The notes: generated by a model not told the origin, from the letters alone. DNA of 64,000 nt from Aestuariibaculum sediminum (GCF_014596945.1 NZ_JACVXB010000004.1:124001-188000); one strand, 5' to 3'; shown: positions 10,263-20,662, counted from the first letter of the stretch. Numbers and translations are program-made.

Positions 10263-10421
10263 ATTTAAAGCAAATATAAGTTACTCATTATTAATTACAT
10301 AATGGTTATTCTGCATAATATACCCCCTAAAATAGACAGGTAAATCAACCTATCAAAGGATAATCCCTGCCGATATTGCGTCTCGATATTTTCATTATTA
10401 CGAATTTAATTAAAGACGCAA

Positions 10422-11654
10422 ATGACCAGATTAAAATATGGTTTTTCCATTTTATTATTAGTTGCTGTAATAGGTTTTGTATTCATAAAAAAGCAAAACA
10501 GTAATGCTTCTTCGGAAAAATCAATTATTGATGTTACTACTATATTGAATAAAGCAGAGCAACAATTTTATCTTTTAAAAAAACACGCAAAACAAGAGAA
10601 CAAAATACCAAGAACATTAAATGCAAATGGTGTCGTTCACTGGACCAATACAAACTTCGATTGGACCGAAGGATTTTTTCCTGGTAGCTGCTGGTATTTG
10701 TATGAATATTCAAATAAGAACGAATGGAAAAATGCCGCAGAACATTTTCAAAGTTTATTTGAAAATCATAAGTACGTAACTACCAATCATGACTTAGGTT
10801 TCATATTTAATTGTTCTTATGGAAACGGTTACAGACTAACGAATAATGAGGCTTTTAAAGAGGTTTTGATAACAGCGGCAGATTCTTTATCTACACGTTA
10901 TAACACGAATGTGGGCTGCTTAAAAAGTTGGGATGTTAAAGGAGGTTGGCAATCAAAAAGAAATTGGGAATTCCCCGTTATTATTGATAATATGATGAAT
11001 TTGGAGCTATTATTTAAAGCCTCTGAATTCACTGGGAAACCTGCTTATAAGGAAATCGCAATTTCTCATGCGAATACGACCATTAAAAATCATTTCCGAA
11101 AGGACTATAGTTCCTATCATGTGATTGACTATAACCCAGAAACAGGCGAGGTAAGAAGCAAACAAACGGCTCAAGGTTTTGCAGACGAAAGTTCATGGGC
11201 TAGAGGACAGGCTTGGGGATTGTATGGATATACTGTTTGCTACAGATACACCAAGGACAAACGCTATTTGCAGCTCGCAGAAAACATCGCTAAATATATT
11301 TTAAGTAATAATAGTATCCCTGAGGATGGTGTTCCTTATTGGGATTACGATACCGATAACATTCCTAATACCCCAAGAGATGTTTCTGCAGCAACGATTA
11401 CCTTATCGGCATTAATTGAACTCGATAGTTACACCAAACAATCATATTTTAATCACATTAATAAGTTAATAACGACTTTATCTTCTTCTGCATACACCGC
11501 TAAAATTGGTGAAAATCAAAATTTTGTTTTAAAACATTCTGTAGGAAGCATACCGCATAATAATGAAATTGATGTGCCACTTAACTATGCCGATTACTAT
11601 TATATCGAAGCATTACTTAGGTATAAAAAGCAGTATTTAAATATAAATGATTAA
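10422..11654 (+). CDS. GH88 unsaturated glucuronyl hydrolase
   Basis: 410 residues with an N-terminal membrane or signal segment (residues ~7-22, FSILLLVAVIGFVFI). The (alpha/alpha)6 fold is recognised from the two catalytic aspartates of GH88: Asp124 in NHDLGF and Asp189 in IIDNMMNLELL. The conserved SSWARGQAWGLYGY also fits. These enzymes hydrate the 4,5-unsaturated uronic acid that polysaccharide lyases leave at the non-reducing end, releasing it as a keto sugar. GH105 is a similar fold, but these motifs fit GH88 better. It lies between the sensor and SusC, and the lyase-type protein at 18507 would supply its substrate. Confidence 0.88.
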   Translation: MTRLKYGFSILLLVAVIGFVFIKKQNSNASSEKSIIDVTTILNKAEQQFYLLKKHAKQENKIPRTLNANGVVHWTNTNFDWTEGFFPGSCWYLYEYSNKNEWKNAAEHFQSLFENHKYVTTNHDLGFIFNCSYGNGYRLTNNEAFKEVLITAADSLSTRYNTNVGCLKSWDVKGGWQSKRNWEFPVIIDNMMNLELLFKASEFTGKPAYKEIAISHANTTIKNHFRKDYSSYHVIDYNPETGEVRSKQTAQGFADESSWARGQAWGLYGYTVCYRYTKDKRYLQLAENIAKYILSNNSIPEDGVPYWDYDTDNIPNTPRDVSAATITLSALIELDSYTKQSYFNHINKLITTLSSSAYTAKIGENQNFVLKHSVGSIPHNNEIDVPLNYADYYYIEALLRYKKQYLNIND

Positions 11655-11864
11655 GGCTCCAGAACTGCGGTATATGATTGAATGAATCCATAAAATATTA
11701 CGAAATATACACCAACAAATCTAAAGACAAACACAAATTAAATATGAAATGAAGTAAATAAAACACACACCAACACTAAGCGAAATAAGGTCTTGATTAT
11801 TAATCAGCCATGATTGATATGTTGAGATTTAAATTTAAACACTAACTAAAAACACAATTTAAGT
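11655..11864 (+). promoter_or_regulatory. Leader region of the second susC
   Basis: 210 bp without a gene between GH88 and SusC. It is A-rich, with many short CAACAC/ACACAC-like stretches near 11760-11780, and no terminator was seen. It probably holds a susC promoter with a long untranslated leader. No perfect TAnnTTTG could be placed. Confidence 0.3.
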
Positions 11865-14800
11865 ATGAAAAAACTTGAAGGCATTAAGAGTTGGTCTCTT
11901 AATATTTTTACACTCAAACTGAAAACTAAAATATCAGCGTTTTTTGTTTTAGTAATAGCTTTTGGCGTTCAGGCTGAAACTTATTCAACAACAGAAAATT
12001 TTAAAACTAATAACACAGAGAAAAAGTTACAACAAACAGAAGTAACAGGGGTTGTTTTAGACCAGAATAATGTCCCTCTACCCGGAGCAAATATTTTGGA
12101 AAAGGGAACAACTAATGGAGTTCAAACCGATTTTGATGGAAATTTCACAATCAATTTAAACAATAGTAATGGCATTTTGGTAGTGTCTTACATAGGTTAT
12201 AAATCTCAGGAGATTTCATTAAACGGTAAGACACAGATAAATATTACTTTAGAAGAAGATACAGCTAAACTAGATGAAGTTGTCGTAGTTGGGTATGGAA
12301 CCCAAACTAAAAAGGATTTAACCGGATCGGTATCGGCTGTAAAGGGTGAGAAATTGGTAAAGGCTCCAACAGCCAATTTAGCATCAAACCTTTCTGGTAA
12401 AATGACAGGTGTGTTCGTTAACACCGCCACAGGACAGCCAGGAGCAGAGGATATTAATTTTGCCATTCGAGGAACAAGCACCACTGGAAATAATGCACCG
12501 CTAGTTATTGTAGATGGAATTGTAAGACCTTTTGCAAGGTTAGACCCCAACGACATTGAGAGTGTAACCGTATTAAAAGATGCTGCTTCTACTGCAGTTT
12601 ATGGTGCTCGTGCTGCAAATGGCGTGTTATTAGTAACAACTAAACGCGGTAACTCAAATAAACCGTCATTCAATTTTGAAAGTTCATTTGGATATCAATC
12701 TCAGATTCGTCAAATCGAATTAATGAATGCTGGCGAATATGCGCGATATATTAATGAAGCTAAAAATAATTATGGATTAAATCCCATTTTTACCGATGCA
12801 GAAGTTGCGCAATACGAAAGTGGAGAATTACCAAGTTACGATTGGTTAGGTGCTACCTTAGGAAACTCAGCACCATTATCTAAACATAGTATATCGGCAA
12901 GTGGAGGTAGAGAAGGGATTCGTTATTTCTTGTCTTATGGATTGTTAAATCAGGAGGGGTTTTATTCCACAGCTAATTACCGACAACATAATTTAAGATC
13001 GAATATAGATGTAGAATTGTCTAATAACTTGGACTTAAGATTAGATATTTCAGGGCGTATAGAAGATCGCTCGGATTCATCAACAAATTTAAATTCGATT
13101 TATCAAGGCGCACTTATTGGTAAACCTTATTTAAACCCAAGATTAGATGAAGAAGTTGGACCAGGAGCCATTGCAACAAACGGATTAGGAGGAAGCCCGA
13201 TAGGTCATGCCGAAAGAAGTGGTACGAACGAAAGACTTTCAAATATTATTCAAAGTAATATCAGCTTAAATTATAAAATACCTGGAGTAGATGGCTTAGT
13301 AGCCTCAGCATTGTATTCTTATGATTTAACTTTTAATAAAAATAAAATCTTCAAAAAACCATTCATTCAATATGAATATAATGGAGCGACCGACGGTTAT
13401 GATCAAATCATTGGAGGGCCTTCAACAATAAGCTTGGCGGAATCTAGAGATTTAAATGATCAACAAACCCTACAGCTTAGTTTGCGTTACGACCGTTTAT
13501 TTGGAAAACATAAAATTGGAGCTCTAGCACTTTTTGAGCAAATTGAATCTTCTCAAAATTCTTTGGATGCTTTTAGAGATAATTTTATTTCTACGGCTAT
13601 TCCAGAATTGTTTGCGGGAGGTACAGACTTATGGTCTAACGATGGGGTTACAATCGAAACAGCCAGAAGAGGTTATATTGGTCGTATAGAATACGATTAC
13701 GATAGTCGTTATTTATTTCAAGCCAATATGCGTATCGATCAGTCTTTTAATTTTCCAAACAGTGGTCGTACTGGGGTTTTTCCGGCATTTTCATTAGGGT
13801 GGCGATTATCTGAAGAAGCCTTTATGGATAATGTAGATTTTATGGATAATATTAAAATCCGAGGGTCTTGGGGGCAAGTTGGTAACGACCGCGTTCCTGC
13901 ATATCAGTTTCTTTCGCTTTTCGGATTTAATGGCGGGTATGTTGCCGATGGCGCATTTCAACAAGGTATTAGTAGTTCAGGAATTGCTAACCCTAATATT
14001 ACATGGGAAACTGCGACAACTTTAGATTTAGGTCTTGAATTTGATATGCTTGACCACCGCTTAGGATTTGAGTTTGACTACTTTAAAAAACGAACAGAAG
14101 ATATTTTAAGACCAAACACTGATGTAGTACCAGGCTCGTTTGGCGCTAGTTTGCCAGATGTAAACTACGGAATTGTAGACAGTTGGGGAGGAGAAGCCTT
14201 AATAAGATATAAGCAACGAATAGGTGATTTTAATTTCTCAGTTGATGCCAATGCGAGTTGGTTTAAAAATAAAGCTATTCAGTTAGCCGAAGCAGAAGGT
14301 GTATTGCCTTCTATAGCCCAAACCGGCAGAGAGTTAAGTTTAAGAACCGGATATTTATCCGATGGTTTGTTTCAAACTCAAGATGAAATTGATAATGCGG
14401 CCATCCAGTTTTCGCAGTCAATTCACGATGGCTTAGCACCTGGAGATATTAAATATAAAGATATTAATGGTCGTGATGGAGATGGAAATTTAACAGGTCA
14501 ACCGGATGGCGTTATTAATGCAGATGACAGAGCTATTATAGGTTCCAGTGGCGCACCTAATATGTTATTTGGCCTAAACTTGTTTATGGAGTATAAAGGG
14601 TTTGATTTAACAGCAAACTTTCAGGGAGCCACCGATTTTTCAAGGTATGTTTACTCCATTCCATTTGAACGTGATGGAAACTCATTCAGAGAATTTGTAG
14701 ACTCATGGCGACCAGGAAACGAGGATGCCAAGTACCCAAGATTAAGTTCTGGTGATGCTTCTGCAAATAACAGTCAAACTTCTGATTTTTGGGTTAAGGA

Positions 14801-15026
14801 AGTAACTTATTGTAAACTAAGAAATCTTGAATTTGGTTATAATTTCAACCATATTTCATCAGTTTTAGAGCAATTAGGTATAGAAAACTTAAGGGTTTAT
14901 GGTTCTGCCACCAACATTTTAACACTATCTAATTTAGGTTGGAGAGATCCGGAAGGGCCATCAGGATTACGACCATTTTATCCACAAACAAAAACATTGA
15001 CTTTTGGAGTTAATGTTGGATTTTAA
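11865..15026 (+). CDS. SusC-like TonB-dependent outer-membrane transporter
   Basis: 1053 residues, full length. The leader (1-38) is followed by a CarboxypepD_reg-like domain (~59-135, VTGVVLDQNNVPLPGANILE), a TonB-box-like stretch LDEVVVVGYGTQTKKD (136-151), a plug (~155-265, with VIVDGI and VTVLKDAASTAVYGARAANG) and a 22-strand barrel ending in an aromatic residue (TFGVNVGF). It imports oligosaccharides with TonB/ExbBD energy. SusD follows after 17 bp. This is the transporter of the main PUL, and its cargo is likely a sulfated, uronate-containing oligosaccharide judging from the neighbours. Confidence 0.97.
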   Translation: MKKLEGIKSWSLNIFTLKLKTKISAFFVLVIAFGVQAETYSTTENFKTNNTEKKLQQTEVTGVVLDQNNVPLPGANILEKGTTNGVQTDFDGNFTINLNNSNGILVVSYIGYKSQEISLNGKTQINITLEEDTAKLDEVVVVGYGTQTKKDLTGSVSAVKGEKLVKAPTANLASNLSGKMTGVFVNTATGQPGAEDINFAIRGTSTTGNNAPLVIVDGIVRPFARLDPNDIESVTVLKDAASTAVYGARAANGVLLVTTKRGNSNKPSFNFESSFGYQSQIRQIELMNAGEYARYINEAKNNYGLNPIFTDAEVAQYESGELPSYDWLGATLGNSAPLSKHSISASGGREGIRYFLSYGLLNQEGFYSTANYRQHNLRSNIDVELSNNLDLRLDISGRIEDRSDSSTNLNSIYQGALIGKPYLNPRLDEEVGPGAIATNGLGGSPIGHAERSGTNERLSNIIQSNISLNYKIPGVDGLVASALYSYDLTFNKNKIFKKPFIQYEYNGATDGYDQIIGGPSTISLAESRDLNDQQTLQLSLRYDRLFGKHKIGALALFEQIESSQNSLDAFRDNFISTAIPELFAGGTDLWSNDGVTIETARRGYIGRIEYDYDSRYLFQANMRIDQSFNFPNSGRTGVFPAFSLGWRLSEEAFMDNVDFMDNIKIRGSWGQVGNDRVPAYQFLSLFGFNGGYVADGAFQQGISSSGIANPNITWETATTLDLGLEFDMLDHRLGFEFDYFKKRTEDILRPNTDVVPGSFGASLPDVNYGIVDSWGGEALIRYKQRIGDFNFSVDANASWFKNKAIQLAEAEGVLPSIAQTGRELSLRTGYLSDGLFQTQDEIDNAAIQFSQSIHDGLAPGDIKYKDINGRDGDGNLTGQPDGVINADDRAIIGSSGAPNMLFGLNLFMEYKGFDLTANFQGATDFSRYVYSIPFERDGNSFREFVDSWRPGNEDAKYPRLSSGDASANNSQTSDFWVKEVTYCKLRNLEFGYNFNHISSVLEQLGIENLRVYGSATNILTLSNLGWRDPEGPSGLRPFYPQTKTLTFGVNVGF

Positions 15027-15043
15027 TTAAAAATAAAATAGAT

Positions 15044-16726
15044 ATGAAAAACATAATTTATACAATAGGTTTCATGCTGGCTTTTACGGCATGCGACAAT
15101 GAATTTTTAGATAGAACCCCATTAGATCAAATTAGTTCTTCAAATGTTTACCAAGACGAAGCATTAGCTCAGGCTTATATTGATAATACTATGGGTAGAT
15201 TACCTTTCGGAATACATGGGTCTACAGGGTATGGACAATACCCATGTATGATTGCCTCAATTACCGATGAAGCCCGTGCGAAAAGTGGATGGGTTCAAAA
15301 TAATTCCATAATTATTAAAGGAGCAATAACCCCAACACAATCAGGTGGTTTAGACTTATGGAATAGCGCATATGTAACCATACGTCAAGCTAATGAAATT
15401 ATTGAAGGTATGGAAGCCTCGTCTTTAACCGAAGCATTTAAAGCGGCGGCTATTGCTCAGGCACGCTATATTAGGGCGTTTACCTATTTCGATTTGGCCA
15501 GACGTTATGGAGATGTACCTTTAATTACGCAAGCACAAACTTTAGAAGATGATTTGTTTGTTTCGCAAACAGCAAGACAAGATATTTATGCTTATGTGGT
15601 TAGTGAATTAAAAGAAATTGCAACAGTTTTACCCGAATTATCTCAAGCTGGATCAGCAAATGTATCAAAACAAGCTGCAATAGCTTTAGCTTCCAGAACG
15701 GCTTTATATGCCGAAAATTGGACTGAAGCGGCTACTTTGGCAGATCGTTTAATTACGGGAACAGATAATGATGGCTTGGATTTATTTGATGATTACCGTG
15801 GTTTATTTTTGTCTACTGGAGGCAATATTGAAACCATTTTTGAAAAACAAACCTTACCTCCACTAGCAGGGCAATCCTTCGGGTTGTATAATTTTCCAGT
15901 ACGATGGCGAAGCGATTGGGGCGGTCAAACCGATCCTACACAAGAATTAGTTGATGATTACGAAATGAAAAATGGCTTACCTATTACAGATCCTGCTTCG
16001 GGTTACGATCCATCCAATCCATATGCTAACAGAGACCCACGATTTGATGCATCAATTTTTTATCACGGTAGTGAGTTTTCGGAAATACAACCATCAAAAG
16101 GTGAACCTTTTATAGATATGGAGTGGAATAACGGTAATGAAGGTCCTGGAGATCCCGGAAAATTTCATGGTGCCGCTTCTATTACTGGGTATCTGGTTAA
16201 GAAATTCGCTAACCCTGCCGATGGATTTTCTCCACAAAACGGCAAAAGTATTAGTAGCTGGCAAGAACTTCGTTTTGCAGAGGTATTGTTAATCTATGCC
16301 GAAGCTGCTAACGAGGCCGAAGGCCCAACAAACAAGGTTTACAATGCTATAAATAGAATTCGTGATAGAGCTGGTATTTCAGACCTTCCAACGGGTTTAT
16401 CAAAAGACCAAATGCGTGAGCGTATTCGTCATGAAAGAAAAATTGAATTGGTTTTTGAAAATCATAGATATTGGGACTTATTACGTTGGGGGATTGCTAA
16501 AGATGTGTTAGATGGCTTTGTACCTCATGGTATTCGTATCGAGCGTACTGCCGATGCCCCATCAAAAGAAGTACAACCACAATTGTTTGATCCTCAATAT
16601 TTAGATTACACCGTTTTTGAAGTTCAAGGAAGAACGCAAACATTTCCAGATAGCCATAATAAATTGCCTATACCACAAAGTGAAATAAATAAGAACCCGA
16701 ATTTAAAGCAAAATTCAGGGTATTAA
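15044..16726 (+). CDS. SusD/RagB-family glycan-binding lipoprotein
   Basis: 560 residues. A short lipoprotein leader ends in FTAC (Cys17), followed by DNEFLDRTPLDQISSSNVYQ, the classic SusD beginning. The helical core has ARYIRAFTYFDLARRYGDVP, then ELRFAEVLLIYAEAANEA, INRIRDRAGISDLP, RHERKIELVFENHRYWDLLR and the final LPIPQSEINKNPNLKQN. It is the glycan-capturing partner of the SusC 17 bp upstream. A terminator at 16772-16794 ends the unit. Confidence 0.97.
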   Translation: MKNIIYTIGFMLAFTACDNEFLDRTPLDQISSSNVYQDEALAQAYIDNTMGRLPFGIHGSTGYGQYPCMIASITDEARAKSGWVQNNSIIIKGAITPTQSGGLDLWNSAYVTIRQANEIIEGMEASSLTEAFKAAAIAQARYIRAFTYFDLARRYGDVPLITQAQTLEDDLFVSQTARQDIYAYVVSELKEIATVLPELSQAGSANVSKQAAIALASRTALYAENWTEAATLADRLITGTDNDGLDLFDDYRGLFLSTGGNIETIFEKQTLPPLAGQSFGLYNFPVRWRSDWGGQTDPTQELVDDYEMKNGLPITDPASGYDPSNPYANRDPRFDASIFYHGSEFSEIQPSKGEPFIDMEWNNGNEGPGDPGKFHGAASITGYLVKKFANPADGFSPQNGKSISSWQELRFAEVLLIYAEAANEAEGPTNKVYNAINRIRDRAGISDLPTGLSKDQMRERIRHERKIELVFENHRYWDLLRWGIAKDVLDGFVPHGIRIERTADAPSKEVQPQLFDPQYLDYTVFEVQGRTQTFPDSHNKLPIPQSEINKNPNLKQNSGY

Positions 16727-16771
16727 AATCTAGTTTTTAAATAATTTTTTTAATGAGTTGATGTTAAAATG

Positions 16772-16794
16772 CCCAAGACTTTTTAAATCTTGGG
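16772..16794 (+). terminator. Terminator after the second susD
   Basis: The arms CCCAAGA (16772-16778) and TCTTGGG (16788-16794) flank a short A/T loop, followed by a T-rich stretch. This ends the susC/susD transcript before the sulfatase promoter. Confidence 0.75.
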
Positions 16795-16876
16795 TATTTT
16801 TATGGTCTAAATATTTGAATATAGTCCAAATTGATATGCCTTAGTTAAGTATTTTAATGTGTTCGAACACAAAAGG

Positions 16877-16900
16877 TTTAATTATAATTTTATATTTGTT
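16877..16900 (+). repeat. 24-nt promoter repeat, copy 2 (upstream of the sulfatase)
   Basis: Identical to 5931-5954. It contains TATATTTG (16891-16898), a -7 element placed about 80 bp before the sulfatase ATG. See the other copy for the comparison. Confidence 0.6.
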
Positions 16901-16977
16901 AAGTCAGGTAGAAATATCAAGAAAAATCAATCGATTAAAATTTAAGAATAAAAACAACTAAAACTAAATTTAATATT

Positions 16978-18498
16978 ATGAAGAAAACCCTGCAAACATT
17001 ACTAATAATCACCATCGGGCTATTTATACAAGCTTTTAGTGCTCAGCAAAAACCAAACGTCATTTTTATACTGGCAGACGATTTAGGATATGGAGATTTA
17101 AGCTGTTATGGAGCTACGAAATTGTATACACCTAATATAGATAAGTTGGCAAAACAAGGTGTAAAGTTTACTAATGCACATACTACGTCAGCCACGTGCA
17201 CACCATCGCGTTATGCCATTATAACGGGACAGTATCCATGGAGAAAAAGTGGGACTGGGGTTCTTCCTGGAAATGCTGCATTGATAATACCAGAAGACAA
17301 ACCAAACTTACCAAAAATATTTAAAGATGCAGGTTATAATACGGGCATTGTAGGGAAATGGCATTTGGGAATTGGAGATGCAGTCGATAAAGATTGGAAT
17401 AGTAAGTTGGTTGGCACACCAAATGACGTTGGATTCGATTACTCCTATATTTTTCCTGCTACGGCAGATCGCGTACCAACCGTATTTGTAGAAGATCATC
17501 ATGTAGTAGGCTTGAATCCAGAGGATCCGATTCAGGTAGATTATAAAAAGAAAGTAGGGAATGACCCTACCGGATTGGAAAACCCCGAATTACTTAAAAT
17601 GAAGGCGTCTCCAAACCATGGACATAATAATACCATTGTTAATGGAATAGGTAGAATTGGTTATATGAGTGGCGGGCATACAGCAAGATGGACTGATGAG
17701 GAAGTACCTTTTACTTTTCTGTACAAAGCCAATGAATTTATAGAAAAAAATAAAGAAGAACCATTCTTTTTATTTTATGCGTTAACCGAGCCGCATGTGC
17801 CTCGTATGCCATCAACAATGTTTAAAGGGAAAAGCGGATTGGGTTTTCGCGGTGATGCTATTTTGCAAGTAGACTGGGCGGTAGGAGAAATAATGAAACA
17901 GCTTCAATATCTTGGCATTTCAGAAAATACTATAATAGTATTTTCAAGCGATAATGGGCCTGTTCTTGACGATGGCTATGTGGATGGTGCTGTAACTGAA
18001 TTAAATGGTCATACGCCTTGGGGAGCTTTACGTGGAGGGAAGTATAGTACCTTTGAAGCAGGTACAAGAGTTCCTACTATAGTAAGTTGGCCTGGGACTA
18101 TTAAACCAAAAGTGTCAAATGCCTTAGTTTCTCAAGTAGATATGGCAGGGTCTTTCGCAAAACTGTTAGGTGTAGCATTTCAATCTGATTATGAAGATAG
18201 TATGGATTTAAGTGACGTGTTATTAGGAAAATCAAATAGAGGCAGGACTTACATCGTGGAACAAGGAACGGGATCCAGATTGGCAATTAGAGACAAAAAC
18301 TGGAAATATATTGAACCTAATAATGGTCCTGAAATGAATAAATTAACCAATATTGAATTGGGAAATCTTGCAAAGCCGCAACTTTATAATTTGAAAGAAG
18401 ATGCCGGAGAAACAATTAATCTCGCAGATTCAAATCAAAAAAAGGTAAAAGAGTTAAAAAGTAAGTTAGAAGCTATTAAAAATAAAAATCCGCTCTAA
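16978..18498 (+). CDS. Family S1 formylglycine-dependent sulfatase
   Basis: 506 residues with a signal peptide (1-22, ending near FSAQQ). The metal-site motif ILADDLGYGDLSCYG is near residues 32-46. The sulfatase signature is C74-T-P-S-R, so Cys74 would be converted to formylglycine by a maturase not present here. VGKWHLG, FSSDNGPV and a C-terminal QLYNLKEDAGETINLAD also match the family. It removes sulfate esters from a sugar in the periplasm. Together with the following lyase-type gene (8 bp apart, same strand) it points to a sulfated polysaccharide as the PUL target. The S1 subfamily cannot be set by eye. Confidence 0.93.
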   Translation: MKKTLQTLLIITIGLFIQAFSAQQKPNVIFILADDLGYGDLSCYGATKLYTPNIDKLAKQGVKFTNAHTTSATCTPSRYAIITGQYPWRKSGTGVLPGNAALIIPEDKPNLPKIFKDAGYNTGIVGKWHLGIGDAVDKDWNSKLVGTPNDVGFDYSYIFPATADRVPTVFVEDHHVVGLNPEDPIQVDYKKKVGNDPTGLENPELLKMKASPNHGHNNTIVNGIGRIGYMSGGHTARWTDEEVPFTFLYKANEFIEKNKEEPFFLFYALTEPHVPRMPSTMFKGKSGLGFRGDAILQVDWAVGEIMKQLQYLGISENTIIVFSSDNGPVLDDGYVDGAVTELNGHTPWGALRGGKYSTFEAGTRVPTIVSWPGTIKPKVSNALVSQVDMAGSFAKLLGVAFQSDYEDSMDLSDVLLGKSNRGRTYIVEQGTGSRLAIRDKNWKYIEPNNGPEMNKLTNIELGNLAKPQLYNLKEDAGETINLADSNQKKVKELKSKLEAIKNKNPL

Positions 18499-18506
18499 CA
18501 TTCATT

Positions 18507-20645
18507 ATGAAACGTCGTATAACTGTACTTCTTTTTACTATTTCAATATCCGTTTTTGCACAAACAAAAGGGGTATTAGAGAGCCTTGATTTTAATTTTT
18601 CAGAATTAAAAAAGGTAAAAGAAGCATATAATCAAGGGAATGATAAACGAGCTTTACAAGAGCTTTTAAAGATTTATATAGCAAAGCAGCCTCTGTACCT
18701 TAAGATGGATCAATCTGATTTAGATTATTTGAAATTGAATTATCCCAAGGATGTAGCAAAAGTTTTAGAAACAGCCAATCAGGTTTTAGACCAATATTTT
18801 GTTTTTCGAGATGAGTGGGCTATGGAAAAAACAAATGTACCTTATCAGTTTAAGAAAGAAATAGATTGGAGTATCATTCCGTTTGAAGACCCCGAATGGT
18901 GCTACATGCTTAACAGGCATCGATATTGGGAGGATTTGGGACGAGCATACTACTTAACTGGAGAAGAGAAATATGCAAAAGGTTTTATAAATCAAGTCAC
19001 CCACTGGATTGATAACAATCCTATTTCAAATGAGCTTTTAAACTTATCATGGAGAAGAATAGAAGCAGGAATCCGTTGTGAAAATTGGATAAAATCTTTT
19101 GAATATGTAAAACACTCAAAGCATTTTACACCTCAGTTTTTGGCTAAATTTTTAATGTCTTTAAAAGAGCATGCCGAATATTTAAATAAGGATTTTAGCA
19201 ATTTTTCCAAAACCAGCAATTGGGGTGTTTTAGAATTTCACGGATTATTTAACGTATCCCAGTTTTTAAATGACTTTAAGGATGCTGATAATTGGCAACG
19301 TCATGCTTTAAATAACCTGGAAACATGTATAAACCTTCAAATATTAGATGATGGTACGCAATGGGAACAGTCGCCAATGTATCATAACGAGGTATTTCAT
19401 TGTTTTATGAATGTCAATTTACTGGCGCAGCGAAAACATATTAAGTTACCCAAGGATATTGTACAGAAAACAAGGGACATGGCATATGCCAATATACAAT
19501 GGCAAAAACCTAATTTTCACCAGCCATTACTTGGGGATAGTGATGATACAGATTTGCGAGGACTTTTAACATTGGCAGCCTATTTATATCAAGATTCAGT
19601 TTTGAAATCTAGAGCCTATCAAACTTTCGATTTTAATACATATTGTATACTTGGTAAGGATGAAATGTTGTCATACAGACAATTAACAGCGAAGCAACCA
19701 GAATTTTTATCGGTTTTTCAAAAATCGTCTGGCGATTTTTACATGAGAAATTCTTGGGATGAAAATGCATCTTATACAAGTTTTCATCTAAAAAAGTTAG
19801 GGTGTGGTCACGGGCATGATAATATTTTACATGTATCGTTGTTTGCAAACGGAAGAGATTATTTGGTAGATAATGGACGATATACTTATGTAAACACGAA
19901 ATGGAGAGCGTTTTTTAAAGAGAGTAAAAGCCACAATACGTTAGGTGTCGATGACTTATCTAATAGTGTATATGGTAGTTCATGGAGCAACAAGTATGAC
20001 GCAACCTCTAAAGGTATTGAAACGGTTATTTCTGAGTCATTTGATTATGCTGAAGCTGAAAATATAGCCTACGAAAGATTGGAAAATCCAGTTACAATGA
20101 AACGTCAATTATTATATTTAAAACCAAATATTTGGCTATTATTTGATAGTTTTCATACTAAAGGTAGGCATAAATTTTCGCAATATTTCAATTTCCCAGA
20201 TTCCTCTGTAGAACTAAATTATAATACAATAGAAACCACATATAAGAAAGATAATTTAAGAATTCAACCTATAAAAGATGTAGAAGTTTCGCTTAAAGAT
20301 TCCTGGTTTTCATCAGAATATAATTTAAAGACTGAGAGTAAACGAGCCGAAATTTTTAATCATTCCCTAGGTTTTACATCATTTATAACTCTTTTATATT
20401 TTCCAGACCAAACAAAATTAAAGTATGAGAAAATACCAGTTTATGATCGGAATAATAAATTACTTTCCGACAGTCAGGCCGAAGCAATAAACCTGTCTAT
20501 TGAAGAGACGAATTATACCATAATGGTCGTATATAATCGACCACCTGGTACACATTTTTATTCGGTAAATAATCAAATAGTGAGCGGGGAAGTGGTGCTT
20601 ATAGAAACAAAAGATGGTAAAACTAGTACTAAAGTTATAAAATAG
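18507..20645 (+). CDS. Heparinase II/III-type polysaccharide lyase (PL12-like)
   Basis: 712 residues with a signal peptide (1-18, ISVFAQ). The N-terminal alpha/alpha toroid (~40-380) and the C-terminal beta-sandwich heparinase II/III domain (~400-640) are both present. Candidate catalytic residues are Asn238 in SNWGVLEFHG, Tyr292 in WEQSPMYHNE and a His in CGHGHDN (435 or 437). The 54-residue Asn-Tyr spacing equals what I recall for heparinase III. It should cleave a uronate-containing chain by beta-elimination and make unsaturated ends for the GH88 enzyme. It sits 8 bp after the sulfatase in one operon. Activity on heparan itself is not implied; a marine sulfated glycan is likelier. Confidence 0.85.
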   Translation: MKRRITVLLFTISISVFAQTKGVLESLDFNFSELKKVKEAYNQGNDKRALQELLKIYIAKQPLYLKMDQSDLDYLKLNYPKDVAKVLETANQVLDQYFVFRDEWAMEKTNVPYQFKKEIDWSIIPFEDPEWCYMLNRHRYWEDLGRAYYLTGEEKYAKGFINQVTHWIDNNPISNELLNLSWRRIEAGIRCENWIKSFEYVKHSKHFTPQFLAKFLMSLKEHAEYLNKDFSNFSKTSNWGVLEFHGLFNVSQFLNDFKDADNWQRHALNNLETCINLQILDDGTQWEQSPMYHNEVFHCFMNVNLLAQRKHIKLPKDIVQKTRDMAYANIQWQKPNFHQPLLGDSDDTDLRGLLTLAAYLYQDSVLKSRAYQTFDFNTYCILGKDEMLSYRQLTAKQPEFLSVFQKSSGDFYMRNSWDENASYTSFHLKKLGCGHGHDNILHVSLFANGRDYLVDNGRYTYVNTKWRAFFKESKSHNTLGVDDLSNSVYGSSWSNKYDATSKGIETVISESFDYAEAENIAYERLENPVTMKRQLLYLKPNIWLLFDSFHTKGRHKFSQYFNFPDSSVELNYNTIETTYKKDNLRIQPIKDVEVSLKDSWFSSEYNLKTESKRAEIFNHSLGFTSFITLLYFPDQTKLKYEKIPVYDRNNKLLSDSQAEAINLSIEETNYTIMVVYNRPPGTHFYSVNNQIVSGEVVLIETKDGKTSTKVIK

Positions 20646-20662
20646 TAGAGAAGAATATTAAC

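Noticed and set aside
12206-12556. 116-codon frame antisense to the SusC plug domain
   Set aside because: It lies wholly within a well-conserved susC region and shows no recognisable protein pattern.
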